This document shows positions 46,296-56,979 of a stretch of DNA of 64,000 bases, piece after piece (the first letter of the stretch is position 1; each line of letters starts with the position of its first letter). The notes under the pieces were generated by a model. It was given only the letters and a program-made list of their open reading frames with translations. It did not search any database and was not told where the DNA came from. A program made the position numbers and the translations under genes. The stretch is from a virus. The stretch is from the IMG/VR virus record IMGVR_UViG_3300024520_000050, positions 1 through 64,000 of that record, one strand, 5' to 3'.

Positions 46296-49028
46296 ATGAA
46301 ATACTTTTTAAATCAACGTATCTCTGCCAAGAAGAAGAATAAAGCATGGAGAGAGAAAATGGTTGATCATTACGTTGAACTATCTTATACTTGGTATGAT
46401 GATTGGGATAGAATTCAAGAGAATTATGCTCTTAAAAACAATCAACTAGATCGTAAAGAAATAGCAAGTATATGCAAAGGTCTTGGTTCGGAAGAACATG
46501 CTGATGTATTTATTAATGCATATAATAAGACACACAATGTTATTGATGCTTTGCAAGGAGAAGAATGGAATCGTCCGTTTTCATATGGTATTATTAATAA
46601 TTCCAAGCAAGCAATAGATAAGATTGATAGAGACAAAAGACGTGAAATAGATGAGTCTGCAGATGCAATCTTCCAATTAGAAATGCAACGTCAACAAGAA
46701 CTTTATGGAATAGAAGAAAAGAAATTAGGAGAAGGAGGAGACGAACAGCAAACTCAAAAAGCTATTCAAGAATTACAAGAACGATATGATAAATTATATG
46801 GAAATATTGTTGATCCTAAGACAATATTTGACAAGTATAAAAATATAACTACCGCAGAAGAAATAGCCATACATAGAATTATGACTATGCAAGCAGCCAA
46901 ACTTAACCTTAAGTTTGTAAAGAATCAAACCTTTGAAGATGCTATAATTGCAGGTAGAGAAGCTGTAGAAATTTACTCACTACACGAAGATGACTTACCT
47001 AGAGTAAAACAAATTAACCCATTAAATTTATTTTTTCAGAAATCTCCTGATGTAATGTGGATTCAAGATTCAGATTATGCAGGGTATCGTGAATTGATGA
47101 CTATAGATAAGGTACTAGAAGACTATGGTGAATTCCTCACCAAAGCTGAATTCAAAAAACTAACTGAAACAGGTGCTTATGGTGGTGCAGTAAAAGGACT
47201 TCATCATCCATTCACAGTTAAACCTGGACACAAACAACCTTCTGAAGATACAGAAGTACGTGGGTTTCGTGATATTCCTCGTGGTAGAAATGGATTAACT
47301 AGTGAAGATTATTTTGCATTAAGTGAAGAATATGGTGGACCGGACAATGGTTACATGAGTAGTGATTATGTTAGTCGTATAGGATTAAGTGCTACTAATA
47401 ATAGAATAAGTAATCTACGTGAATTTATTGATGTGTATACTATTTATTGGAAGTCACAACGTAAGATAGGACACTACAAATTTATCAATGATTACGGCGA
47501 ACAAGACGAAACATATGTCTCAGAGTCGTTCTCAATTCCTAAGCGCGCCACGAAAGAAACAATACCAGATGGTTATACTAAATCTAAAGTTATACATTAT
47601 TGGACAGATTCTAATGATGATACGCAAAAGTTCTCATTAGAATGGATCTGGGTGCCAGAAGTATGGAAGGGGGTTAGAATTGGTAAAGACATATATTGTC
47701 AGACAGCGCCAGTACAACATGCCTATCAATCATTATTAAATCCCTATGAAGTTAAATTACCCATTTATGGTTATGTATACAATAATAGAAATGCATACAG
47801 TGTTTCTATCATGGACAGAATGAAACCGTGGCAGAAGATTTATTATGTCATTATGGCTAGACTACTTAAATTAATTAGTCAAGATAGAGGTGTTCTTACT
47901 TTTATTAACATACATATGTTAGATAAGAATTTAGGATTTGAAGAAGCATTGCGAGTTGCAGACGATGGTGGTATTGTACCATATAATCCATTAAGTAATT
48001 CTAAAGGAGCTGGTGGTTTTGGTAATATGAATACTATGAAAGTAGCTGAACGCATTGATGCTACTAACTCTCAAGCTATTCAACATTATATCACTATATT
48101 AGAATTTATTGAGAATAGTATTAAACTAGCAGCAGGTATGTCAGATCAACGTATGGCTCAAACAAATGCTCGTATGACTGCTACAGATAACTATAGAGAT
48201 ACAATGCATTCAATTAATATTACAGAGACCTTACATGCCGCACATGATTTATTGTGGGAAGACGTGTTACAGGGAATGATGGAAATGACCCTAAAAGTTC
48301 TTAGTGAAAGTACGGGGAAGATACGAGGCTTTCTAAACGATGAAGAAAAAGTATTAGTGGATCTAGATATGTTAAGTTTGGAAGACAACTTCCGATTACG
48401 TGTAGCAGATAATTCTAAAGCGTTTAAAATACTTGAACAATCTAAACAACTTGCTCATGCACTTGTACAGAATGATAAAGCTAGTCTTGATACATTAATT
48501 GAATTAATGGAGACAGAAAACTTAAGTGAATTCAAACACTTAGTTAGAGAAGCTGAGGAGAAACATCAAGAACGTCAAGAGCAACAACAACAATCTCAAC
48601 AAGATCATGAGAAAGAGATGGCTGAAATGCAACGTAAACAGAATGAAGATAACCAAATTGCTAAATTAGATGAGATTTACTTAAAAGGTAAATTAGACTT
48701 TGAAAAAGAAGAAATGAAAGCTGATAAACAAGCTGCTTCATTTGATCCTGAAAAAGATTATAATAGAGATGGTATTGCTGATTACTTGCAACAAGATCAA
48801 TTGCAGCAGAAAATAGATAATGAATCTCGTAAAATAGATCTTGATGAGTTTAAAGCAGGAATGGAAGAACGTAAAAATGAACAAGATCAACAAATTAAAT
48901 TAGATGAATCTTTAAGACAAACTGAAAAGGACAACGCAGATCGAGAAGTTACATCTTCTGCAAATGCACAGAAAAGTAAACTAGAGGCCATGAAAATAAA
49001 GGCAATGAAAGATAAAAAGTCTACATAA
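46296..49028 (+). CDS. portal protein, 910 aa
   Basis: Position right after terL, size and motifs (HNVIDALQGEEWNRPFSYGI; a MDRMKPWQKIYYVIMARLLK helix) mark it as a large portal, the dodecameric ring through which DNA passes. The C-terminal 220 residues are a Gln/Glu/Lys-rich coiled coil that may extend into the capsid. A DYNRDGIADYL loop near residue 825 looks like an EF-hand or thrombospondin-type calcium site. Domain boundaries beyond this are not certain. Confidence 0.8.
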   Translation: MKYFLNQRISAKKKNKAWREKMVDHYVELSYTWYDDWDRIQENYALKNNQLDRKEIASICKGLGSEEHADVFINAYNKTHNVIDALQGEEWNRPFSYGIINNSKQAIDKIDRDKRREIDESADAIFQLEMQRQQELYGIEEKKLGEGGDEQQTQKAIQELQERYDKLYGNIVDPKTIFDKYKNITTAEEIAIHRIMTMQAAKLNLKFVKNQTFEDAIIAGREAVEIYSLHEDDLPRVKQINPLNLFFQKSPDVMWIQDSDYAGYRELMTIDKVLEDYGEFLTKAEFKKLTETGAYGGAVKGLHHPFTVKPGHKQPSEDTEVRGFRDIPRGRNGLTSEDYFALSEEYGGPDNGYMSSDYVSRIGLSATNNRISNLREFIDVYTIYWKSQRKIGHYKFINDYGEQDETYVSESFSIPKRATKETIPDGYTKSKVIHYWTDSNDDTQKFSLEWIWVPEVWKGVRIGKDIYCQTAPVQHAYQSLLNPYEVKLPIYGYVYNNRNAYSVSIMDRMKPWQKIYYVIMARLLKLISQDRGVLTFINIHMLDKNLGFEEALRVADDGGIVPYNPLSNSKGAGGFGNMNTMKVAERIDATNSQAIQHYITILEFIENSIKLAAGMSDQRMAQTNARMTATDNYRDTMHSINITETLHAAHDLLWEDVLQGMMEMTLKVLSESTGKIRGFLNDEEKVLVDLDMLSLEDNFRLRVADNSKAFKILEQSKQLAHALVQNDKASLDTLIELMETENLSEFKHLVREAEEKHQERQEQQQQSQQDHEKEMAEMQRKQNEDNQIAKLDEIYLKGKLDFEKEEMKADKQAASFDPEKDYNRDGIADYLQQDQLQQKIDNESRKIDLDEFKAGMEERKNEQDQQIKLDESLRQTEKDNADREVTSSANAQKSKLEAMKIKAMKDKKST

Positions 49029-49062
49029 TAAATAACTAACTAACTAACTAACTAAATAAATT

Positions 49063-50625
49063 ATGCATAAAACAACAAGTACAATATTAACTGGAGTTAA
49101 TCTTCTGGTTGATACTGTTAAACAAACACTAGGAACAAAAGGTCGTACTATTTTATTTAATGATGAGAACAATAGAACTCACATTACTAAAGATGGTGTG
49201 ACTGTTGCTCGTCATATCTTTTCAGAAGATGATTATGAGAATATGATAATTACTGTATTACGTGAAGCATCACTTAAGACTATGAAGTCAAGTGGAGACG
49301 GCACTACAACAACAATGATACTTGCTCAATATATTATTAATGAAGGACTTAAATTACTTGATGAAGGATTAAGTTTTTATGAAATGAGTCGTCAAGTTGA
49401 TGAAGCTGTCAAAGATGTAGTAGATTATATTAATAATACTTCAATTAAAATAGAAGATAATCAAGAATTACTTCGTGAAATTGCAGCTATTTCTTCTAAC
49501 GATGAAAAGCTTGGAGATTACATTTATTCAATCATAGAAGAGATTGGATTATATGGAGATATTGAAGTTAAAGAATCTCAATACTCTGAAACTCGTAAGA
49601 TTCAAACTAAAGGAATGAAGTTACATAAAGGTTGGATGGAGAACTTTATGATGAATGATCCACGTGAATTAAAATTTAAAGCAAATGATTGCCATATTCT
49701 TATTATTGATGATATCATTCAAGCTATTACTGATATTGATCAGTATATTAGACACCTTAATGGAAAACCGTTGGTAGTATTCTGTGATGAGGTTACAGAT
49801 ATTACATTATCCCAAATTCAAAAATGGATGAGTACTACAGGTTATCCTGCATGTTTCGTCCACAATGATGGACACGGAGAACGTAAACAAATATTAATGA
49901 ATGATCTTGCTGCATTAACATCAGCATATGTTATTTCTGCACAAGATCCATTTGATCCTGATAATTTAGGATTCACTGGACAGATACAAGTTGGTGAATG
50001 GCATACATCTATATTAGATGGTGAAAGTGATACGGATATGATTGAAGCTATTACATATGATATTCAAGAAATATTAAATGATGATGCAAATGATGATGAA
50101 ACATTAATTACTAATGTAGATCGTAAGTTTCATAAAAAACGCTTAGCTAATTTAACAGGTGGATTAGCAGTAATTCATGTGGGTGGACGTACACAAATGG
50201 AGATGAAAGAATTGAAGGATAGATTTGATGATGCTGTATTGGCTGTAGGAAGTGCTATTAAACAAGGAGTTAATGTTGGGGGTGGTTCTACTTATATTAA
50301 CTGTCAGAAGATACTAAATAAAAGATATAAGGAATCTAAAGGTAGAGGATATAAATTAATTATAGATTCACTTGATTCCCCATTCAAACAATTATTAACT
50401 AATGCTGATCTATCTAGTCAATTTGGATTTTATAAGAATCAACTTACTAAAGGTAAAGCATTAGATCTTCGTGATAATAAATTATATAACCTTGCAACAA
50501 CAAAATATACAGTGTATGATCCATCATCTGTATTGATTGATTCGTTAATTAATGCAACTGCTGTAGCAAAATCATTACTATCTATAAAAGATGTACTTTT
50601 TGATGGAAAGAAACTAGGCGGTTAG
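49063..50625 (+). CDS. groEL-like: GroEL-like chaperonin, 520 aa
   Basis: The sequence follows GroEL along its length. There is the nucleotide-binding TLGTKGRT (usually LGPKGR), ITKDGVTVAR, the ATPase motif SSGDGTTTTM with Asp79, and in the second equatorial part GGLAVIHVGGRTQMEMKELK with RFDDAV. A GVNVGGGSTY segment follows. Group I chaperonins fold proteins in a cage. Encoded between portal and scaffold, it probably folds capsid proteins. No GroES-like gene is seen in the window. A tandem CTAA repeat precedes the start. Confidence 0.85.
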   Translation: MHKTTSTILTGVNLLVDTVKQTLGTKGRTILFNDENNRTHITKDGVTVARHIFSEDDYENMIITVLREASLKTMKSSGDGTTTTMILAQYIINEGLKLLDEGLSFYEMSRQVDEAVKDVVDYINNTSIKIEDNQELLREIAAISSNDEKLGDYIYSIIEEIGLYGDIEVKESQYSETRKIQTKGMKLHKGWMENFMMNDPRELKFKANDCHILIIDDIIQAITDIDQYIRHLNGKPLVVFCDEVTDITLSQIQKWMSTTGYPACFVHNDGHGERKQILMNDLAALTSAYVISAQDPFDPDNLGFTGQIQVGEWHTSILDGESDTDMIEAITYDIQEILNDDANDDETLITNVDRKFHKKRLANLTGGLAVIHVGGRTQMEMKELKDRFDDAVLAVGSAIKQGVNVGGGSTYINCQKILNKRYKESKGRGYKLIIDSLDSPFKQLLTNADLSSQFGFYKNQLTKGKALDLRDNKLYNLATTKYTVYDPSSVLIDSLINATAVAKSLLSIKDVLFDGKKLGG

Positions 50626-50700
50626 GCTTAGTATTAATGATTAAAGAACAATTATTTAAATAAAACAGATTATATTAACAACTAAATTATTAAATTACAA

Positions 50701-51912
50701 ATGAGTGATTATAACATTCCCGAAGCGGAATTAAACTTTAGTAGCTTTACTATTGATGATATTTCAAAAACAGTAAATGCTGCCCAGGCAGATGTTACAA
50801 AAGATAACACACCTGAAGAGGAAGAAGAAACAGTAGAAACGAATCAACCTATAAATGTTCTTACACAAGACGATATACGTACTGTCACTAAAAGTGAAGA
50901 AGATGAAACAATAGAAACAGAAGTTACACCAGAATCAGAAACTACTACTGAAAATGCAGAAGTAGAACCAGAAGGTAAAGCATCTTATGCAGATGAAGTA
51001 TATTCTGCAGCAATTCAATTAGCTAAAGAGAATGGTTTATTGAATATTCCAGAAGAAATGGAAGGTGAAATGACTGATGAAGTTTGGCAAGATCTTTTAC
51101 AAAAGAATGAAGTAGAACGTCAACAACGAACTATAAATAATATTCGCAATAATGCCAAAGATCCTAAAATTGTTGAACTCCTTGATTATGTTATGAACGG
51201 AGGTGGATGGTATGGATTTAATGAAATGCAAGATACTATTCAAGAAGAGATTGACATTACATCATTAGATGAAAGTAAAGAAGAAGATCAACGTTATTTA
51301 ATTGAGTTATATTTAAGTGATGGTTTGGATGCAACAAATCCAGCTCATATACGTAGATTACAAAATATCGATAACGAAGTTAATACTGCTTTTGATAGAC
51401 TTGAAAATGATGCATTATCCAAAGAAGCTAAAAATTATCTATTAGATAAAAATACAAAAGCTAAACAATATATTGCAGACCAACAACAATTACATCAAGC
51501 TCAACAACAAGAGGAAGTCAATCGTCAAGCAGCAGCTAGACAGAATTGGAATAATCAATTCAAAACTACTCTAAATGATCGTAACTGGTCACAGGATAAA
51601 AAGAATAATATTGTAAGTCAATTTGATATTGTTCAATTGGATAACGGAGCAGAGATGGAAATGTGGCAATATAAGTTTGATGCTATTTGGAGAGATCCTG
51701 CAGCAACTCAAATATTCATGGATTTCTTATCAGACTTTGATCCTAGCGCATTACAATTTAAAAAACAAGGACAAACTATTAATAAGCAAGTTACTTCAAC
51801 CATAAAGAACTTGATTAATAAAAAAGCTCAGACCAGCTCAAAAGGTCAACATGTTTCGAAACGTAGAGTCGCTGGAAAGCAATTACCAAAGATCGATCCA
51901 AACAACTTTTAA
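50701..51912 (+). CDS. scaffold/prohead core candidate, 403 aa
   Basis: An acidic, disordered N-terminal third (DNTPEEEEETVETNQPINV) precedes helical, Gln-rich segments (YIADQQQLHQAQQQEEVNRQ) and a basic end (KGQHVSKRRVAGKQLPK). This charge layout and its place directly before the major capsid gene are typical of scaffolding proteins that guide capsid assembly and are later removed. The family itself is not recognised. Confidence 0.6.
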   Translation: MSDYNIPEAELNFSSFTIDDISKTVNAAQADVTKDNTPEEEEETVETNQPINVLTQDDIRTVTKSEEDETIETEVTPESETTTENAEVEPEGKASYADEVYSAAIQLAKENGLLNIPEEMEGEMTDEVWQDLLQKNEVERQQRTINNIRNNAKDPKIVELLDYVMNGGGWYGFNEMQDTIQEEIDITSLDESKEEDQRYLIELYLSDGLDATNPAHIRRLQNIDNEVNTAFDRLENDALSKEAKNYLLDKNTKAKQYIADQQQLHQAQQQEEVNRQAAARQNWNNQFKTTLNDRNWSQDKKNNIVSQFDIVQLDNGAEMEMWQYKFDAIWRDPAATQIFMDFLSDFDPSALQFKKQGQTINKQVTSTIKNLINKKAQTSSKGQHVSKRRVAGKQLPKIDPNNF

Positions 51913-51959
51913 AAAAATTTAATTTTTTATATTAACAATCAACAAAACATTTAAAACAA

Positions 51960-53561
51960 ATGTCAGTAAAAAACTTTGAGAATGCTAAAGCGATCCATAA
52001 TGGACAACTTCGTCCAACTGTATTAACAGATGGCCTTTTAGCAACTGGTGAGATTACTGGTCTACACTTAAGCCAAGCTTTCGGTAGTACTGAAAATCTT
52101 GCGACAATTAATATGGGTTATGCACAAATCTTTAGTGCAACTAACCGATATCACAGCAAGCCTATCCTTGGAATGACTGAGGCTAAAGGTAAAGTAAAAA
52201 CAATTAATCGTAGAGGTTTCCGTTGGGAACTATCTGGAGGTAACACACAAAAAGCTCGTATTACACGTGTTGTTTGTACTGATGCTCGTCCAGGTCTACA
52301 TTTACAAACTTTTGATATCGTAGTTGATAAGCCATGGTTTAACGTATCTGATATTATTATTCCTCAGAATAATAAACGTCAATGTCGTGTAAGTACTTTT
52401 GGTAACGGTCAATCACGTAGACATCATCAAGTAGGACCTAACGCTTATCGTTATACTATTCAATACATTACTAATAACGGTAATGAATTCTTACCCGCCA
52501 AGTATATCCAAGAAGGACAAGAATGGTGTAAAGTTTCTAGTGCTGTAGGTGATGAAGATAACATCGATGCTGGTGGATTCCAATTCTACTCAATCTTCGA
52601 AAGTGAAGGTCAAATCCAACAACATGCAATTAAGGTAGAAGTATCTGATAAAGCTGCTCGTCGTGCGAAACAAGCACAAAAAGATGGTAGTGATACAGAT
52701 GAATTCGGTAAATATCTTAAGATGTTATGGGTTAAGTATGAAGACAAAGTAACAGGTGAACCAATGCACCGTTTCATGGCTTTATTAGATGCAGAAGCAT
52801 ATAATGAGTTATACCAAAACGTTGAATGGACATTAATCTTCGGTAAGACATCTAATAACATGGTGACACCAGAAGGACATCAAATCTTAACTGCTTCAGG
52901 ATTACGTCAACAATTAGAATCAGGTTATACACTTGAGCATAATGGTACATTATCTTTAGAAGAATTAGAAGACTGGTTTGATTCAATTATGAAAGACAAA
53001 CTTTCAGAAGGTGAGCAAAAAATCGTTTTATCTGCCGGTCGTGAATTCCGTAAGATGTTCGATAAGATGATCAAAGTAGATGCTAGAGCATTTACAACTA
53101 TTGATACATTATTCCTTCGTAAAGGAGACAACTTCCGTCATATGGATTTTGGTTCTTACTTTGCATCTTATAAAGGTTTCACAGTTGATATTTCTGTAAT
53201 GGAAAATCCAGCTTACGATAATCAATACTACTGCCCACAAATGCACCCAGTGCGTACAGAGGTTTGTATCGATTCATGGAGAGCTGATATCTTGGACTTC
53301 GGATCAAGTAAACAACAAGGAACTGGAGGAGAAACAGATAATATCTGTATGATTCAAGAGTCATACTGTGACTACAATATCACTTACAACGGTAAATGGT
53401 ATGGAGCACATGATGGTAAATCAGGTCAACCAATCACAGATGGTGGTTTAGGACAAGGTGGTGGAGTCTCAGGATATTCTATCCTAAGAGAGAAATCAGC
53501 TGGACTTATGGTTGCTGATGTAACTCGTTGTGGATCAATCTTCTTATCTTTTGACGATTAA
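51960..53561 (+). CDS. major capsid protein, 533 aa
   Basis: Position after portal, chaperonin and scaffold, length, and Gly/Asn-rich strand composition (LATGEITGLHLSQAFGSTEN) mark it as the major capsid protein, presumably HK97-fold. Residues 314-372 (GLRQQLESGYTLEHNGTLSL, LEELEDWFDSI) recur in the chimera gene at 41133-41579. The start follows a typical AT-rich leader. Assembly would use the scaffold candidate and perhaps the chaperonin encoded just upstream. Confidence 0.8.
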   Translation: MSVKNFENAKAIHNGQLRPTVLTDGLLATGEITGLHLSQAFGSTENLATINMGYAQIFSATNRYHSKPILGMTEAKGKVKTINRRGFRWELSGGNTQKARITRVVCTDARPGLHLQTFDIVVDKPWFNVSDIIIPQNNKRQCRVSTFGNGQSRRHHQVGPNAYRYTIQYITNNGNEFLPAKYIQEGQEWCKVSSAVGDEDNIDAGGFQFYSIFESEGQIQQHAIKVEVSDKAARRAKQAQKDGSDTDEFGKYLKMLWVKYEDKVTGEPMHRFMALLDAEAYNELYQNVEWTLIFGKTSNNMVTPEGHQILTASGLRQQLESGYTLEHNGTLSLEELEDWFDSIMKDKLSEGEQKIVLSAGREFRKMFDKMIKVDARAFTTIDTLFLRKGDNFRHMDFGSYFASYKGFTVDISVMENPAYDNQYYCPQMHPVRTEVCIDSWRADILDFGSSKQQGTGGETDNICMIQESYCDYNITYNGKWYGAHDGKSGQPITDGGLGQGGGVSGYSILREKSAGLMVADVTRCGSIFLSFDD

Positions 53562-53606
53562 TCAAAAGAAATAAATACATTTTTATAACTTATTAACTAA
53601 CTTAAA

Positions 53607-54692
53607 ATGACTACATATATTCAAAACGATACTAGAAAAATTAGAATCGAACCAAATCCTTTTAGAAGTCAAGGTAACAAATTTAAAATGAAGACTAGGA
53701 AACTCAGTGGCGGACAGCCAGTTGTAAACATACATGGTAAACCTGTGTATACGGATACAACTCCTGAAGCATTATATAGAGTTCCTGGTACGAGTAAAAG
53801 ATTAGCTGCCGCAAGATCAAGTACAAATTCTTTGAGAACTGGCTTAGATCATCTTGTAGATAATCCGTATAAAAACTTAACGACTTATACACAAGAATGG
53901 GAAACTATATTAAAGGGAAAAGACGAAGTTTTACTGCAACACCTATTAGAATATGAATGTGATTATGAAATTAATTTCTTAACACACCGTGTTCAACCAG
54001 GAGCAATTGAATCTGATAAGGTTGATAGAAAATTCTTTGAATCTGTTGAATCAAAACCGAGATTAGATGGAGGTGTGAGCTTCTTAAATATGTCTAATCC
54101 AATACATAGAGTAAATTATTATACTCTATTAGCTCACAAGGCCGTAGCTAATACTTATGAGGAACTTCTTGATGGAGGGAATCTAGATGCTGAATGGTAC
54201 ATCGTAGACGAACAAGCTAAACACGTACGTGAAAAGTCTAAATCTATGAGAGTTGTAGAAGCAGGAGCCGCATTGAAAGAATTATCAGATAGTAATTCTG
54301 ATGCAATGCTTCAAATGGCTAAAGCTTTAGAACTATCAGAAGCAACTGATCGTAATCTTACAGTCGATAGAGCATGGAATGCAATATATACTTATTATAA
54401 TAAAAGTGCATCAAATTTTGATCAATTCATAGTTGTTTATAAATTATGGAAAGATCCAAATAACGGTAGAGATAAATTCGTCGCAATGGCTGATTTATTC
54501 AATTACCAACACCAAGGGTTAGTAAGTTATAAAAATGGAAAATACACATGGTTTAAAACTATTCCAGGAGAACCTACACAAACTTTCATGTTTACTGGTA
54601 AAATGGCGTTCATTACTGAATTCCTATTAGCACCACAACAACAAGAGAATGTAGAATTTCTTCAGGATGAATATGAAAACAAAATTAAATAA
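53607..54692 (+). CDS. head or head-tail protein, 361 aa
   Basis: Mixed, mostly helical protein following the capsid gene, with a basic N-terminus (KIRIEPNPFRSQGNKFKMKT) and an acidic/helical middle. No family recognised. Its position suggests a head completion or neck role. Two bases separate it from the next gene. Confidence 0.6.
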   Translation: MTTYIQNDTRKIRIEPNPFRSQGNKFKMKTRKLSGGQPVVNIHGKPVYTDTTPEALYRVPGTSKRLAAARSSTNSLRTGLDHLVDNPYKNLTTYTQEWETILKGKDEVLLQHLLEYECDYEINFLTHRVQPGAIESDKVDRKFFESVESKPRLDGGVSFLNMSNPIHRVNYYTLLAHKAVANTYEELLDGGNLDAEWYIVDEQAKHVREKSKSMRVVEAGAALKELSDSNSDAMLQMAKALELSEATDRNLTVDRAWNAIYTYYNKSASNFDQFIVVYKLWKDPNNGRDKFVAMADLFNYQHQGLVSYKNGKYTWFKTIPGEPTQTFMFTGKMAFITEFLLAPQQQENVEFLQDEYENKIK

Positions 54693-54694
54693 CA

Positions 54695-55537
54695 ATGCGA
54701 ATAGAACAGGCGCATTATCAATTTGAACTCTTATGGGATCGGGTCGCATCAAATGATCGGCCCGACTTCATGCCTTGGGAAAAGGATGAGTTCTTGAATA
54801 ATGCACAATGGATATTTTTGGAAGAAAGATATGAGTTAAGTAAACTTCGAAAAGGTTTTGAAGTAGATCAACTTACTATATCTGAATTAGCCAACTTACA
54901 CATTAAGTCTCCTGAGCTACAACCCGCTGTTACTCCTACAGATTTAACTGGAGGAAGATACGAAGTAAGACTTGATAATTTAGGTAATAATATTAATGGT
55001 CAATACTTTAGATATTTATTTTTAACAAAAGCTGAGATTACAATTGTAAAAGATAGTTGTACAAAGAAAGTCAGGCTTAAGATTCATCAAACAGATGATT
55101 TAAAAACTACTTTTAATCAACCTGATTGGGATTGGAATACAATACATGGTCAATTTGGAAAGTCAACATTTATAGCAACACCTACTACATCAATTGTAAT
55201 AGATGATACATTAGATAGATTGATGGACTTAGTGGCTGTTCCTGTACTTGCAACCGGACGATTTAATAATGATCAGTTGCAATCTTTATATCTTGATACA
55301 ACCGATATAGATGATGTTTCACAATACACTGTAACTAGTGCATGCATTAGTTATATTAAGTATCCTAATAGGGTATTCATTGGGGGATATGATCATATAG
55401 ATGGACAATCAACTTCAACTACACCTCAAATTCAATTTGATATAGACGAAGCGTTTCATCCTAAAATTGTTAAAATAGCAGTAGATCTTGCTATGATGGC
55501 AAATGGAGAAAAACAACAAGCTAAAACACAAAAATAA
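54695..55537 (+). CDS. head-tail connector candidate, 280 aa
   Basis: The N-terminal part (YQFELLWDRVASNDRPDFMP, then a helix with EEFLNNAQ-like pattern and RYELSKLRKGFE) is helical, followed by strands. This helix-first pattern and the position two genes after the capsid protein are seen in head-tail adaptors of related phages. Not confirmed. Confidence 0.6.
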   Translation: MRIEQAHYQFELLWDRVASNDRPDFMPWEKDEFLNNAQWIFLEERYELSKLRKGFEVDQLTISELANLHIKSPELQPAVTPTDLTGGRYEVRLDNLGNNINGQYFRYLFLTKAEITIVKDSCTKKVRLKIHQTDDLKTTFNQPDWDWNTIHGQFGKSTFIATPTTSIVIDDTLDRLMDLVAVPVLATGRFNNDQLQSLYLDTTDIDDVSQYTVTSACISYIKYPNRVFIGGYDHIDGQSTSTTPQIQFDIDEAFHPKIVKIAVDLAMMANGEKQQAKTQK

Positions 55538-55572
55538 TATTAAACAATTTAATAATTAAATTTACTTAAACA

Positions 55573-56967
55573 ATGATAACAAAACACAGTCAAACAAAGT
55601 ACTTCGTATTGCACCCAAATGCAGTAGGTCCTACAGGAGTAGGTACTCTTTATAGTACAGCTACATTTTTACCTACAATGCCAGTTAATGCACTTGGATT
55701 TTATTCTCCAGTTGCAGGAAGTGGTAATCACAATCACTCTAATGGTGCGCCAGGAACAGCTTTTAAAGTAATCCAACGCAGAGATACTAGTGGTGATAAC
55801 TCACCTCTTTATAATCGTCCATGGGATGATTCAAGTTGGATTAACGCAAGTTGTTCAATAGGAGTTGTAATGAATCAAGTTAATGCTGCTTTAGGTAGTA
55901 ATGACTGTCACTTAGTAGGTAACCCTGCAGTTACTGCAGATGATATTGTTCCTGCTGATTTAACAACTTTTAGCTTACAAGCTTCAGGTCATGGTGATCG
56001 TACAGAATTATATAATAGTAATTATAGTACACCAACAACTTTTGGTACTTACACAACTCCTGATTTCTCATTGGGAACGTTGACAGTAGCACAACAAACA
56101 GATATGATCGTAGCTAATTTAGCTATGGATTTCAATAACAAATCTAAAGATATGTCATTCGTAATGGCATTATCTTCTGCAGGTGGAGCAGGAACAGGAG
56201 CAACTCCTATTCTTAATTTAAGCAATGGAACTGTTGCAGTTGGAACAGAAGTTATACTTGGATTTGATTCTAGTGGTAATACGCATTCTTTCATACTTAC
56301 ATCTGAAATGGTTACATCATTTGCTGCTTTAGAAGCTGCATTAGTAGCAGCACCATACTCTTTTGGAGCTGGAGCAGTTGACCTTGTACCTTATGTAATT
56401 CCTGGAACTACTGGCCCAGCCGCTGGATATGTTCGTGCAGGTCTTACTAATACAATGGACATGTTTGCGTTCATGGCTTTAGATGAAGGAAAAGCAATGT
56501 ATGACTACAGAATGGCTACTAAACGTAGAATTGAAATTGGTCTTACAGCTGGTCTAGACAACGTACCTCAAGTAAGAGTTGCAACTGGTGACGAAGGCGA
56601 AGGATATGCACATCAATTACAAATTGCATATAGAGAACATAACATGTATGAGCAGCATCACGTATCACGTATGCCTTATAACTCTTACAATGTTGAATTC
56701 CCTAATACTATCTTAGCTGATGGATTTTATGATTACTTCATTATAGAGCATTGTGATCAACGTACTGCAACTAGTGGAATGCCAACAGTTAATTTTGAAA
56801 CAACTGTAATAGCAGTAATCAATACAACTATTGGAGATGCTACAACTAATCCTTACTTTACAGGCCACGCATGGGCAGCAAACGCTGTTACACAACGTGC
56901 TTATTTAGTAACTGCATTACAATCATTCAATGCAACTAATTCATTAGGACAACCTACAATAACATAA
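55573..56967 (+). CDS. tail/virion structural protein, 464 aa
   Basis: Gly/Thr/Ala-rich, strand-dominated protein with a His-rich loop (SGNHNHSNGAPG) and a conserved-looking C-terminal domain (EHNMYEQHHVSRMPYNSYNV). Possible tail tube or muzzle component. No named family recognised. The start at 55573 follows a short AT-rich leader. Confidence 0.6.
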   Translation: MITKHSQTKYFVLHPNAVGPTGVGTLYSTATFLPTMPVNALGFYSPVAGSGNHNHSNGAPGTAFKVIQRRDTSGDNSPLYNRPWDDSSWINASCSIGVVMNQVNAALGSNDCHLVGNPAVTADDIVPADLTTFSLQASGHGDRTELYNSNYSTPTTFGTYTTPDFSLGTLTVAQQTDMIVANLAMDFNNKSKDMSFVMALSSAGGAGTGATPILNLSNGTVAVGTEVILGFDSSGNTHSFILTSEMVTSFAALEAALVAAPYSFGAGAVDLVPYVIPGTTGPAAGYVRAGLTNTMDMFAFMALDEGKAMYDYRMATKRRIEIGLTAGLDNVPQVRVATGDEGEGYAHQLQIAYREHNMYEQHHVSRMPYNSYNVEFPNTILADGFYDYFIIEHCDQRTATSGMPTVNFETTVIAVINTTIGDATTNPYFTGHAWAANAVTQRAYLVTALQSFNATNSLGQPTIT

Positions 56968-56979
56968 ACACATTAAATA

